Shown: piece by piece, positions 11,825-22,461 of the stretch
Layout: each line of letters starts with the position of its first letter
Position numbering within the stretch: position 1 is the first letter of the stretch
Assembly: GCF_042453785.1 (NCBI RefSeq)
Contig: NC_091664.1
Span: 921,001 to 985,000 of the forward strand
Direction of reading: 5' to 3'
DNA from: Malus domestica
Taxonomy: Eukaryota; Streptophyta; Magnoliopsida; Rosales; Rosaceae
DNA length: 64,000 bases
Program-made: the position numbers and the translations under genes
The notes under the pieces: generated by a model
Database searches by the model: none
What the model saw: only the letters and a program-made list of their open reading frames with translations
What the model was told of the DNA's origin: nothing

Positions 11825-13574
11825 GACATTTGGGTAATTCTACTAACGGGACTTCACTTTCTTAAGTGGTCGGGTACTAAAACAGACGGATGTGGTCACC
11901 CCAGTAGTGGTTAAGAAAAAATTAGCCCCTTCCTCCAAGACGGCCACCGTAAAAATCCTACCGAGCAAACGACTTCACCCGGTTACTGAGACGACAGGTA
12001 AAACTCCCCATCCTCCGAAACACGTCAAGAAATTGGCGAAAAATGAAGCTTGGGAGATTCATGTCATCTCCAGCCACACCACTGGGACGACCGTCCCGAG
12101 TGCTTATTCTCCCGCTCCTGTTGCTCAGACTTCAGCGGATAATTGGCATTCTCCGGCCGGCCCGACAACCCAAGCTCAACCAACACCTGAGGTCCCCGGG
12201 GTAGTGGTTGAGCCGGTTGCTGCACCCTTGGTTGACTTGCCTGCATCTCCAAGGTCAACGGGAGTACCCGTTCTAGGGGGAATGACTCATTCGATTGGAA
12301 ATGATATCTCCAGGAATCCGAAGCATTCGATGGTCATCTTAGAAGAGGTATGATTACACTGTCACATCCTTTTGCTTGTTAAGTATCAAACAATTATTAA
12401 CACTCCTGTTCTAGGATGATGGGAGTGATGAGACTCCGCTGGCGAGTCACTTTCGACCAATCCAAGCTCATTCCGTTGATCCTTCCCCGTGGTTGAGGCA
12501 GCCAATCAAGATGATCCTTTGGCGATCGATCGCGGAAAGAGGCCTATGGTCGAGCCTGAGGCGACGTCAGAAACCCCACTTCACCCTCAGGACCAAGACC
12601 TCGGCATCCCTCCTCAAGAAGTGACCTCGACTTTTGTAAGGCTCAATTACTTTCTTTTGTCAATTTTTTTTATAACATGTCTGAACCGAGAAAATATTAA
12701 ATGTCAGGTGCCCACCCATTCTTTTTATCAAAAATTCTACGCGCCGAATGGTGTTATCTATATTTTTTGCCGCCTCAGTGGCCGTCGAACGTAGATAACC
12801 TCCATCGGCCGCATGAACTGAGAAGTAGTCTAAGACATTGTGCTCAGCCATTAAGATCTTTAGGTTCGAGCAACGAACTCGAAGACATGGTCAAAGTCTC
12901 ATCTCGGCAGGTTTAAAACAAAAACCTTCATGCTATATTCTTTCATGGTTTCCTTGTGCTTAAAATGATTTTTGTGTGCAGCCTTCATGGGAAGTCGAGT
13001 TTTTATGTGCAACCTTCTTACTATATTCGGCCACTACGACTGCTCCCGCCGATTCAGCTACTCTGGTTCGGTTGCAAGAAGTTTTGTCTCTCTCAGCGTC
13101 ATAAGTCCTTAAGCGTAAATGTCTCGATTCGTTGGGTACATGCCTAAACGACCTCGGAGCAGATGGTCAAATGAGCGTCGAAGCTATCATTAAGGCGTCG
13201 TCTGCCTTGGAGCGAGTTTGGGAATCCTTTAATATTTTCAAGAACGCTCTTCGGGTGACTTGAAAGCTGCCATGGTCGTTCAAGACACTATTCGTCCGAA
13301 GATCGATGCTTTAAAGGCGAAAGGGGAAGCCTTGGTCGACCTCGACCGTCAAATGGCTGAACTGGAAAAACGAAGGTTGGCCATTGCTTCTGAGCTTGCG
13401 AAGGACTTTGAGTCGGGCGGTAAATCTTGTTTAACCGAATATGCGGCGAACGTGAAGCGAGTCGAGCAGCTAAAGATGAACAACAAGAACCTGCAGGCCG
13501 AGGTCATAATGGGCGAGGTAAGGTGGTTGGAGCTAAAGGCCCTTCTTGGAACTCTTCTTCCTTCATCACCCTAG
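10202..13574 (+). pseudogene. Antisense ORF of the Tat element, plant mobile domain (PMD) protein
   Basis: Begins at the ATG at 10202 (MASFVSQLCSECDKC...). A TAA follows at 10436, and the frame resumes at 10469 with the PMD-like core: WVVRMERFFGKEWKTLG, then LMAALSLWC, MTPTILDILAIIG and FPSGIPVDATFIGC. Further pieces follow in changing frames: FRRQEYPCSTRLLTSTWSDS near 11300, FGDWWEEYTHGFFGTLVEEV near 11650, a Pro/Lys/Thr-rich linker (11892-12353) with possible introns, and a C-terminal coiled-coil-like segment ending at 13574 (LVDLDRQMAELEKRR...). PMD proteins are thought to derive from, and travel with, MULE and gypsy elements; their biochemical role is not established. Stops at 10436, 10817 and beyond break this copy. 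The first TAA is also in the inverted copy, so it predates the duplication or is spliced out. Confidence 0.75.
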
Positions 13575-13799
13575 AATGATTTAACTGTAAACCGGCTTAT
13601 CAATGAAATGAAACGAGCTTTTATTCTTGCATCTCCTATGCGACTGGGTAATATTTTTTAAAGAACTTTCCATTAATTGGCAACTTGTGAATAACACCGG
13701 TTGGATCTCTAAGATGGTATGCCCACTTGTCGAGGACTTTACGGACGACAAACGGTCCTTCCCAATTCAGCGACCATTTGCCGAACCTAAGGTCTTTAA

Positions 13800-15361
13800 T
13801 TCCCATAGGTAACACAGTTTGCCAAACTAACTCTCATTCGCCGAACATTTTTTGTTTGACTCTTTGATTATAAGCTCGCTCGACGATTTTCTTTTGTGCC
13901 ACTAGAAGATTGTAAGCGTCGAGCCGATCTTCTTCCAAATCTTCTAACTCTTGTAACATGGCCTGGCTGTATTCGGCGTTGGACAAACTACTATACCCGC
14001 TCACGCGTAAAGAATTTACATTTAGCTCGACCGGCAACATCGCGTCATGCCCATAAGTTAACGTATATGGGGTGGTCCCCGTTGCTGACTAGGGTGAAGT
14101 CCGGTATGCCCATAAGGCTTCATTTAATTTTAAATGCCATATGCCAGGTCTTTCTTTTATCATTTTTTCGAGAATACCGATCAAAACCTTGTTACTTGCT
14201 TCGGCTTGTCCATTCGCTTGTGGATAGTATGGTGTGGACTGCTCAAGCTGAATTTTTAATCTCGCCGTATACTCTTTGAACCTTTCGGCTGTGAAGATTG
14301 TGCCATTATTAGTTATGATCGTTCTTGGTACGCCGAATTTGGTCACAATATGCTCCTTCACAAAATCGTAAACCTCATTGGATGTTAATTCGGCGCATGA
14401 TTTTGTTTCGACCCATTTAGTGAAATAATCAGTTGCCACAAGTATCCATGCATGTTTCGCTGCTCCAGAATATGGCGTAATTTTTCCGATCATGTCCATT
14501 GCCCATCATTTGAATGGCCAAGGTTTGGTGACCGAATGAAGTAATTCGGCCGGGGCTCTTTGGATGGGTCCATGAATTTGACACTGGATGCATCCTCGTG
14601 CATACTTAATACAATCTTTCAATATGCTTGGCTAGAAGTAGCCGTACCGGTGAAGTAGCCAACGCATCTTACGTCCTGATAGATGGGCTCTGCAAATTCC
14701 TTCGTGTACCTCTGTGATTGCTTGGGCGGCTTCTTACAGGCCGAGGCATAACAGCAATAACCTGTCCTTGCCATTTCGATATAACTCATTCTGGTAGGAG
14801 ATGTAGTTTGTGGCATGGACCCTTGTTTTTCGGTCATGTTTGTCCTTGGGATTATCAAGGTATTGCATAATTGGCCTTCTCCAGTCGTTTGGTAGCGTCT
14901 CGACCGCACAAACGTGTACAGGATCATCTTGTTCCAACAACGAAGGTAAGGACATTACTTATGTACGGATGACTTGGTTGCACTGGAAGACTTGTTGATT
15001 AACCAAAGCTGCATACGATTGCGTAAAACGGGTACCATTCGGCCAAACTCGCCCTCCAGGAGTTGTGCTCCGAATGCTATTTGAACAAGTTCGTCCGCGA
15101 CGGTGTTCTGAACACGGGAAATATGATTGAATGTGATACCATCGAACGACTCGGCCAAGTAATTGGCAACCATGTGATAGGGCGTCAGAGTACAACTCAT
15201 GCACCGAAAAATTCCATTGAGTTGGTTAATCATGAGCTCCAAGTCACCGAATACGAGGACACGAGCGACGCATAAATCATGAAGTACGCTAAGGCTGATA
15301 ACAAGGGCTTTATATTCAACTTGATTGTTGGTACAATCGAAATCCAACATGAGGGAAAAGA
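13800..15361 (-). pseudogene. Duplicate 3' part of pol (copy 1): archaeal-type RNase H and integrase
   Basis: Minus-strand pieces: RNase H (15350-14955: CTNNQVEYKALV, then GDLELMINQLNG and NTVADELVQ), a zinc-binding/linker part (14927-14619), the integrase core (14499-14089: ATDYFTKWVE, NGQAEASNK) and an integrase C-terminal region (14040-13834). It parallels 21344-22940 closely. The second catalytic Asp of integrase is altered: ITNNGTIF here against ITDNGTIF in the other copy. The first RNase H motif and everything upstream are missing because homology stops at about 15361. This is a dead duplicate, useful mainly as a marker of the rearrangement. Confidence 0.8.
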
Positions 15362-16037
15362 TCCTTAGGTCAGAAAAGAACGAACAGAAGTGTTAATAAT
15401 TGTTTGATACTTAACAAGCAAAATGATGTGACAGCGTAATCATACCTCTTCTAAGATGACCACCGAATGCTTCGGATTCCTGAAGATATCATTTCCAATC
15501 GAATGAGTCATTCCCCCTAGAACGGGTACTCCCGCTGACCTTGGAGATGCAGGCAAGTCAACCGAGGGTGCAGCAACCGGCTCAACCACTACCCCGAGGA
15601 CCTTAGGTGTTGGTTGAGCTTAGGTTGTCGAGCCGACCGGAGAAGGTCTATTATCCGTCGAAGTCTGAGCAACAGGAGCGGGAGGAGAGGCACTTGGGAC
15701 GGTCATCCCAGTGGTGTGGCTGGAGATGACATGAATCTCCCGAGCTCCTTTTTTCACCGATTTCTTGATTCATTTCGGAGGACGGGGAGTTTCACCTGTC
15801 GTCTCAGTAACCGGGTGAAGTCGTTTGCTCGGTAGGATTTTTACGGTGGCCGTCTTGGAGGAAAGGGCTAATTTTTTCTTGACCACTACTGGGGTGACCA
15901 CATCCGTCTGTTTCAGTACCCGACCACCTAAGAAAGCGAAGTCCCGTTAGTAGAATTACCCAAATGTCTAAATATATATATATAGGTAGAAACAGGGGTA
16001 TCCCTTGGGGCGCCTCTTTAGATTGAAGGGCGGAGGG

Positions 16038-16627
16038 TGATGCGAAAAATTACTTGACACACAAATTAAACCCTCTTTTTGACAGTTGTAGTATAGATGT
16101 AAGTAGGGTATCGTTCTAGGCCGGGGATTAGGAGGGATTGCTAATCTATTCTAAATTAATTTAAAAATATTAAATAAGACTCAAGGACACAAAACTAGGC
16201 TAAAAACTCTAATAACTCGAAACACACTTAAAATGACTCAAAATAATGAAAACAATTAATTTAAACACTAGGAACTGAAATGGACGGAAATTAAATTAAA
16301 AGACTAACAATAAAGAAAACTAACTAAATAATATAATTTAATAATGGATGGGTGTTTGGTTTTGATGAAAAGTAAATTAAACTTAATTAAATTACAGAAT
16401 TGACAAAAACATAAAATTAAGGTAAAATGATAAATGACGGACTAGCTAGAGGGTTCTTCTCTACACATGACACATATGCAACCTAAATTGATTTTCAGTT
16501 GTTCTTTCAATAAATTGTGAATTTCAATACTCCAGATTAACCGTGAACAGCACTTTTTTTAACCCTCAGTTTTTCCACAAGTTATTGGGTTGGATGATTG
16601 CATACGACAACCCAAAACATTCCCTAC
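16038..16627 (-). repeat. Truncated LTR (590 bp) of the nested element
   Basis: Identical by eye to 17681-18270. Homology stops at ...cattccctac (16627), where antisense coding sequence begins abruptly. Confidence 0.9.
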
Positions 16628-17153
16628 TGGTCCTCTTACCGTGGGGGATTCGGTGATAAAAAATGACATGACCGCTGCGGTGGTGGCCCGGAACCTTGTC
16701 ACTCCCAGAGATAACAGACTGCTCGCTAGACGGTCTGATGAATTGGCGGTTAAGGAGTCTCTGGCTCTTAGCGTGCAGTGTGCTGGTTCTGTGTCCAACA
16801 TGGCCCAACGCCTATTTGCCCGAACCCGTCATGTTGAATCGTTGGTGGCTGAAATACAGAGTCTCAAGCAAGAGATTAAAGGGCTCAAGCATGAGAATAA
16901 GGAATTGCACAAGCTCGCACACAGCTATGCCACCAGCATGAAGAGGAAGATTGACCAGATGCAGGACACCGATGGTCAAATTTTACTTGATCATCGGAGG
17001 TTTGTGGGTTTGTTCCAACAACATCTGCCTTCGTCTTCTGGAGCGGCACCGCGTAGTAAAGCTCCAACTGATCAACCTCTGCCGCCTCCTCCTTCTGTGG
17101 CCCCGCCGACTGCTGAAGCCCCGCCTACTACTGAAGCACCACCCGACCAATGA
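16590..17153 (+). CDS. Antisense ORF of the nested element, coiled-coil protein of unknown function
   Basis: The 187-residue frame runs opposite to the inferred polarity of the nested element. Its first 13 or so residues come from LTR sequence; the older coding part starts at about 16628 (GPLTVGDSVIKNDM...), so the original N-terminus is probably lost. It then shows a predicted coiled coil (VESLVAEIQSLKQEIKGLKH, about residues 90-125), a conserved-looking DGQILLDHRRFVGLFQQHL block and a Pro-rich tail (PPPPSVAPPTAEAPP). I recall similar proteins, of unknown function, from other plant non-autonomous LTR elements. The frame itself is intact, in line with the young age of the element. Confidence 0.6.
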   Translation: MDDCIRQPKTFPTGPLTVGDSVIKNDMTAAVVARNLVTPRDNRLLARRSDELAVKESLALSVQCAGSVSNMAQRLFARTRHVESLVAEIQSLKQEIKGLKHENKELHKLAHSYATSMKRKIDQMQDTDGQILLDHRRFVGLFQQHLPSSSGAAPRSKAPTDQPLPPPPSVAPPTAEAPPTTEAPPDQ

Positions 17154-17189
17154 ATACTATTAGTTTACATCATTGTAAAATATTTGTAC

Positions 17190-17290
17190 TTTTTTTTTTT
17201 TTTTTTAATTTTTTTTTATTTTTATGTAATTTTTTTTTTTCATTAATTTTAAATTTTATCTCTTTTTTTTTTTTTTTTTATATATATGTA
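17190..17290. repeat. T-rich low-complexity tract
   Basis: Three runs of nine or more T separated by short AT sequence lie between the antisense ORF and the primer-binding site of the nested element. Confidence 0.8.
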
Positions 17291-17680
17291 AATTAATGTA
17301 AAGAGACTTTGGTTAACCTTCCCCCACACTTAAACTAAATAACACAATCTCACATAAATCAACCAAATAACACAACTAACTAAACAAAACAAAATGAAAG
17401 CAGTAAAGATAAGGGTGGAAAAATGCAAAGCTGATTGGGTTAGTGATTCCAAAGTCTCCCTTCGTTGAATGCTTGGGTTGCCTCCCAAGAAGCGCTTGAT
17501 TTAACGTCTTTAGCCGGACGCATCTTTCCTTTAAATTTCCCTCGGCTCCATTTGAACCTAAAATCAAAGAAAGAAAAATAAATCAAATATCAAAAGTAAA
17601 ATACACAAACACCAATATAAACATAAACAAAAATAAAAGGATTAGCAAAGTTGCTAATCCCCGGCAACGGCGCCAAAATT

Positions 17681-19570
17681 TGATGCGAAAAATTACTTGA
17701 CACACAAATTAAACCCTCTTTTTGACAGTTGTAGTATAGATGTAAGTAGGGTATCGTTCTAGGCCGGGGATTAGGAGGGATTGCTAATCTATTCTAAATT
17801 AATTTAAAAATATTAAATAAGACTCAAGGACACAAAACTAGGCTAAAAACTCTAATAACTCGAAACACACTTAAAATGACTCAAAATAATGAAAACAATT
17901 AATTTAAACACTAGGAACTGAAATGGACGGAAATTAAATTAAAAGACTAACAATAAAGAAAACTAACTAAATAATATAATTTAATAATGGATGGGTGTTT
18001 GGTTTTGATGAAAAGTAAATTAAACTTAATTAAATTACAGAATTGACAAAAACATAAAATTAAGGTAAAATGATAAATGACGGACTAGCTAGAGGGTTCT
18101 TCTCTACACATGACACATATGCAACCTAAATTGATTTTCAGTTGTTCTTTCAATAAATTGTGAATTTCAATACTCCAGATTAACCGTGAACAGCACTTTT
18201 TTTAACCCTCAGTTTTTCCACAAGTTATTGGGTTGGATGATTGCATACGACAACCCAAAACATTCCCTACAAGTTCCCTACATTAATTGCATAATAGAGA
18301 TACAAGCAAGAATCATTAAGTTCTATGAAAAACATAAGCATTGACGAGACACTCGTTACTATGATTTGCATGAAACTTATGCCAAGAATTTACTTAACGT
18401 GATTGTGACTAGCAACCTTCACTACTTGTGAATATAAGTTCATAACGATTAGGTGAAATTCACTTATATTCTAGCATCAAATTCATGCATGTAAATTAAG
18501 TATGCATCCTTAATCGACATACAAAAATAAGTTATCTATCAAGCAGTTAAGCAAATTAAATCACAACTCAGAAATCACAACTGAAGGTAATCAATTCATA
18601 TTACAAATATATTCATGGCTTTGAATTAACCTCTAGCCAAAATAAGTTTATTTACACATTATTAATACAGAAATAAAATAGAAGTTTGGAAAGATTAAAC
18701 CGAAAGTAAAACATAAGTTGGAAAGATTTAACCGAGAGAGAAAATTGAAGCCTTCTGCTCTCTGTTCCCGCCTTCTGCTGCTCCACTGGACTCTCTGCAC
18801 GTGTTGGTTCAAAGCTGCAAGGACAGCTTAGCTCTCCTCTCTCCCCGCCAGTCTCTGCGTCTCTCCCTTCTCTCCTCGCTGACTTTCTGCGTGCCGTTCC
18901 AGCTGCCCAAAGGCAGCTGTCTTTCCCGCTCCCCCCTGCGTTCCGTGGACTTGGCTTCTTCTCTCTGACCTCCTGACCTTCCCAAGCTGCCAAAGGCAGC
19001 TTTCCTCCTCTCTCTCCCCGCCACTGCATCACGCTGCACGTTTTTATTCCCCTCGTTCCGAGGCTCCCACTTCACATGCTGCCAAGGAGCTGCTAACCTC
19101 CACCAACCACGCTGCATTCAGATTCTTTTTGTTTATTCACTCCACTAGCTGCAAATGCAGCTTCTCTTTTGCTCTCCACCTCACGCTGCACAAGCACTTG
19201 TTATTTTCTTTTCTTCCAAAAGAAACAAATTTTAGTGCAGAAAATAATAAACATACATGAGTGGACAAGATGGCCACAACTTGGACGACAATAGTAAAAG
19301 AAAAAATCATAGAATTAATATTCTAAGGCACTACAACATAAACAGACCATACAATTAAAATTATAACAGCTAACTCATGACAGAATGAGAACGACTAAAG
19401 CAATTTTCGACGAATTTATTATTTAAAACTCATTTGTGCCATTTTTATTTTCTTTGCATAACAAATCCTATAAACACAAAAATAACGTAAATAGCTCAAA
19501 AATATAAGGAACTAACTAAGAAAAGACGAGTGAATTTGAAGTAAAAATATATATAAATATGATCCGATCA
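17681..19570 (-). repeat. Full LTR (1890 bp) of the nested element
   Basis: Bounded by the primer-binding site on the left and the GAGGG duplication on the right. It contains a pyrimidine-rich tract (18740-19200) with small palindromes of the type agctgcc-aaa-ggcagct. Confidence 0.85.
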
Positions 19571-20913
19571 GAGGGTTTCTTAGGTTGGTCACCAAAAATT
19601 TTGTTGACTACTTCCTCGACAGAAGTGCCAAAAAAGCCGTGCGTATATTCCTCACACCAGTCGCCGAAGATATCAGTGCTGAGAAATTCAGGAAAATTTG
19701 GTCGAAGACGACATTTGCTACATCGTTCCTAAAATTCTTTCTCGGCGTCTCTACACTCCCTTTCTAAAGAACCAGAGACGAGCCCTCGGGTCAGAAGGGA
19801 GCGAGAAGAAAGTAAGGGCAATGGGCAACCTTGGAGGTAATCGAGCTGCCGGGTGGCAAAGTGGGGTGATAGACTTTCCAACTCGCCCGATGAGCATCAC
19901 AACCAAGGGGAAGGTCGCGAGTTAACACGAATGACCCCCAGTATTGACGAAAAGCGGCATCCTCACTGTCACTCCAAGTCGATGTGAGAAGCCTGGTGGA
20001 GCAAGCATATTCTTGACGACGACATATCAAAATTCGTCATTAGAAATGACATTCAGGCCGAAGAGGTGTTTGAAGACTTCTTCGGCTCGGTGAGGGGGCA
20101 TTGGTCGAGAGGCCAATTGAAGGTCGAGCACTATAGTAGACTGGAGGTCGGAGACTTCTGGCCGAAGTGTGGAGAAATAAACCTACAGCCAGAGTTAGAA
20201 CACCCAGAGGGTTCTATTCTGGTGCGGGTCGATCTTGTTGAGGGTCGTCTCAGCCAAGCAATGAATAAGGTTGGCGAGGATGGCGGGGCTGAGTGCTAGA
20301 GAATGGCTACTAGCCAAGGCTTTCGCTACCAGCATGTTCTCGACCAAGCATTTATTTGACTTGGTTCAACAAATGAATTTGTTATACCAGTAGAACAGGA
20401 AGGCCTTGTGTTCCCCCTTCTAAAGGCTCGCCTCTCATCGACCAGCAAAATTGAGGATAAGGGTGTTGTAGTTCAGAAAATTCTTGTGCAATTTCTGAAC
20501 ATCGACTTTTGAAGGCTCTTGACCTTCCTGGCTCAACGTCTCGACGGCTCGATCATCGAACAACGCCTTAAGGTCAAGGTTAGAGGGGCATCCAATAAGG
20601 GTAGCGTCGACCGGGATGCCGGAAGGAAAAGTCCCAATGATAGCCGAGATGTCAAGAATGGCAAGAGTCATAGGACCAAATGAAAGGACCAAGGTGTTGG
20701 TGGCCGAGCACCAGAGGCTAAGAGCTGCCATGAGGAACTCTTTATCCATTGTAATCTTCATAGTTGAGAACTTGATAGCGTCGTAAATACCAAGAGTTTT
20801 CCATTCTTTGTTGAAGAATATTTCCATTCGAACGACCCATGCCACCCAGTTTGCATTAGGTGAAGGCTAGGATCCTTAGGGTTTTGTTTGGCACCATTTC
20901 GACCAATCGAATC

Positions 20914-21157
20914 CTTGGCCGACCTCGACCGTCAAATGGCTGAACTGGAAAAACGAAGGTCGGCCATTGCTTCTGAGCTTGCGAAGGACTTTGAGTCGGG
21001 CGGTAAATCTTGTTTAACTGAATATGCCATGAACGTGAAGCGAGTCGAGCAGCTAAAGATGAACAACAAGAACCAGCAGGCCGAGGTCATAATGGGCGAG
21101 GTAAGGTGGTTGGAGCTGATGGCCCTTCTTGGAACTTTTCTTCCTTCATCACCCTAG
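20914..21157 (+). pseudogene. Direct copy of the C-terminal tail of the PMD ORF
   Basis: From ccttggccgacctcgacc onward this repeats 13331-13574 (DLDRQMAELEKRR...LPSSP) in the same orientation. The preceding residues come from the inverted copy, so the fused frame MAPFRPIESLAD... is a rearrangement product. Confidence 0.85.
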
Positions 21158-21343
21158 AATGATTTAACTGTAAACCGGCTTATCAATGAAATGAAATGAG
21201 ATTTTATTCTTGCATCTCCTATGTGATTGGGTAATTATTTTAAAGATCTTTCCATTAATTGGCAACTTGTGAATAACACCGGTTGGTTCTTTAATATGGT
21301 ATGCCTCATTGCCGAGGACTTTATGGATGACAAACAGTCCTTC

Positions 21344-22081
21344 TTAATTCGGCGACCATTTGCCGAACCTAGGGTCTTTAATTCCCATAGGTAACACAGT
21401 TTTCCAAACTAACTCTCCTTCGCCGAACGTTTTTTGTTTGACTCTTTGATTATAAGCTCGCTCGGCGATTTTCTTTTGTGCCACTAGAAGATTGTAAGCG
21501 TCGAGCCGATCTTCTTCCAAATCTTCTAACTCTTGTAACATGGCCTGGCTGTATTCGATGTTGGACAAACTACTCTGCTCGCTCACGCGTAAAGAATTTA
21601 CACTTAGCTCGACCGGCAACATCGCGTCATGCCCATAAGTTAACGCATATGGGGTGGTCCTCGTTGCTGACTAGGGTGAGGTCCGGTATTCCCATAAGGC
21701 TTTATTTAATTTTAAATGCCATATGCCAGGTCTTTCTTTTATCATTTTTTCCAGAATTCCGATCAAAACCTTGTTACTTGCTTCAGCTTGTCCATTCGCT
21801 TGTGGATAGTATGGTGTAGACTGCTCAAGCTGAATTTTTAAGCTCACCGACTACTCTTTGAACCTTTCGGCTGTGAAGATTGTGCCATTATCAGTTATGA
21901 TCGTTCTTGGTACGTCGAATCTGGTCACAATATGCTCATTCACAAAATCGTAAACCTCCTTGGATGTTAATTCGGCGCATGATTTTGCTTCGACCCATTT
22001 CGTGAAATAATCAGTTGCCACAAGTATCCATGCATGTTTCGCTGCTCCAGAAGATGGTGTAATTTTTTCGATCACGTCCAT
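21344..22081 (-). pseudogene. Integrase region of the Tat element (copy 2)
   Basis: The core domain starts near 22081 (ATDYFTKWVEAKS), with the second acidic motif ITDNGTIF intact. A stop follows ERFKE at 21851. The frame continues past the stop with the NGQAEASNK motif (third catalytic residue Glu), then the C-terminal segment at 21622-21344 (LPVELSVNSLRVSEQ...). The D,D,E triad is thus visible, but the frame is broken. It acts in cDNA integration in intact relatives. Confidence 0.8.
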
Positions 22082-22461
22082 TGCCTATCCTTTGAACGAC
22101 CAAGGTTTGGTGACCGAATGAAGTAATTCAGCCGGGGCTCTTTGGATGGGTCCATGAATTTGACCTGGATGCATCCTCGTGCATACTCAATACAATCTTT
22201 CAATATGCTTGGCCAAAAGTAGCCGTGCCGGCGAAGTAGCCAACGCATCTTACGTCCTGATTGATGGGCTCTGCAAATTCCTTTGTGTACCTCTGTGATT
22301 GCTTGGGCGACTTCTTACAGGACGAGGCATAACAGCAATAACCCGTCCTCGCCCTTTCGATATAACTCATTCTGGTACGAGACGTAGTTTATGGCATGGA
22401 CCCTTGTTTTTCGGTCATGTTTGTCTCTGGGATTATCAAGATATTGCATAATTGGCCTTCT

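Larger units (their letters stand above)
16038..19570 (-). mobile_element. Nested non-autonomous (LARD-like) LTR element
   Basis: Ends TGATGCGAAA and GATCCGATCA, flanked by the 5-bp duplication GAGGG (16033-16037, 19571-19575). On the minus strand the 5' LTR is 19570-17681, followed immediately by TTTTGGCGCCGTTGCCGGGG, which resembles the tRNA-Asp type primer-binding site of plant gypsy elements. There is no gag-pol. The 3' LTR is only its last 590 bp (16627-16038), and these align without indels, and by eye without mismatch, to 17681-18270. This points to a very recent insertion followed or accompanied by a deletion. Confidence 0.85.
15384..20917 (-). pseudogene. Inverted copy of the antisense PMD ORF, split by a nested LTR element
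   Basis: 15384-16037 and 19571-20917 together are the reverse complement of about 10400-12412, so the PMD protein reads on the minus strand here (20845-20435: WVVRMEIFFNKEWKTLG, LMAALSLWC, FPSGIPVDATLIGC). The nested element 16038-19570 interrupts it within the segment matching about 11760. Left boundary: homology to the direct copy begins near gaacagaagtgttaat. Right boundary: atccttgg at 20911-20918, where sequence switches to the plus-strand tail of the same ORF. It is not expected to encode a complete protein. Confidence 0.85.

Noticed and set aside
18652..19117. Minus-strand open frames rich in Arg, Glu and Gly
   Set aside because: They come from the pyrimidine-rich LTR stretch of the nested element; no conserved domain.
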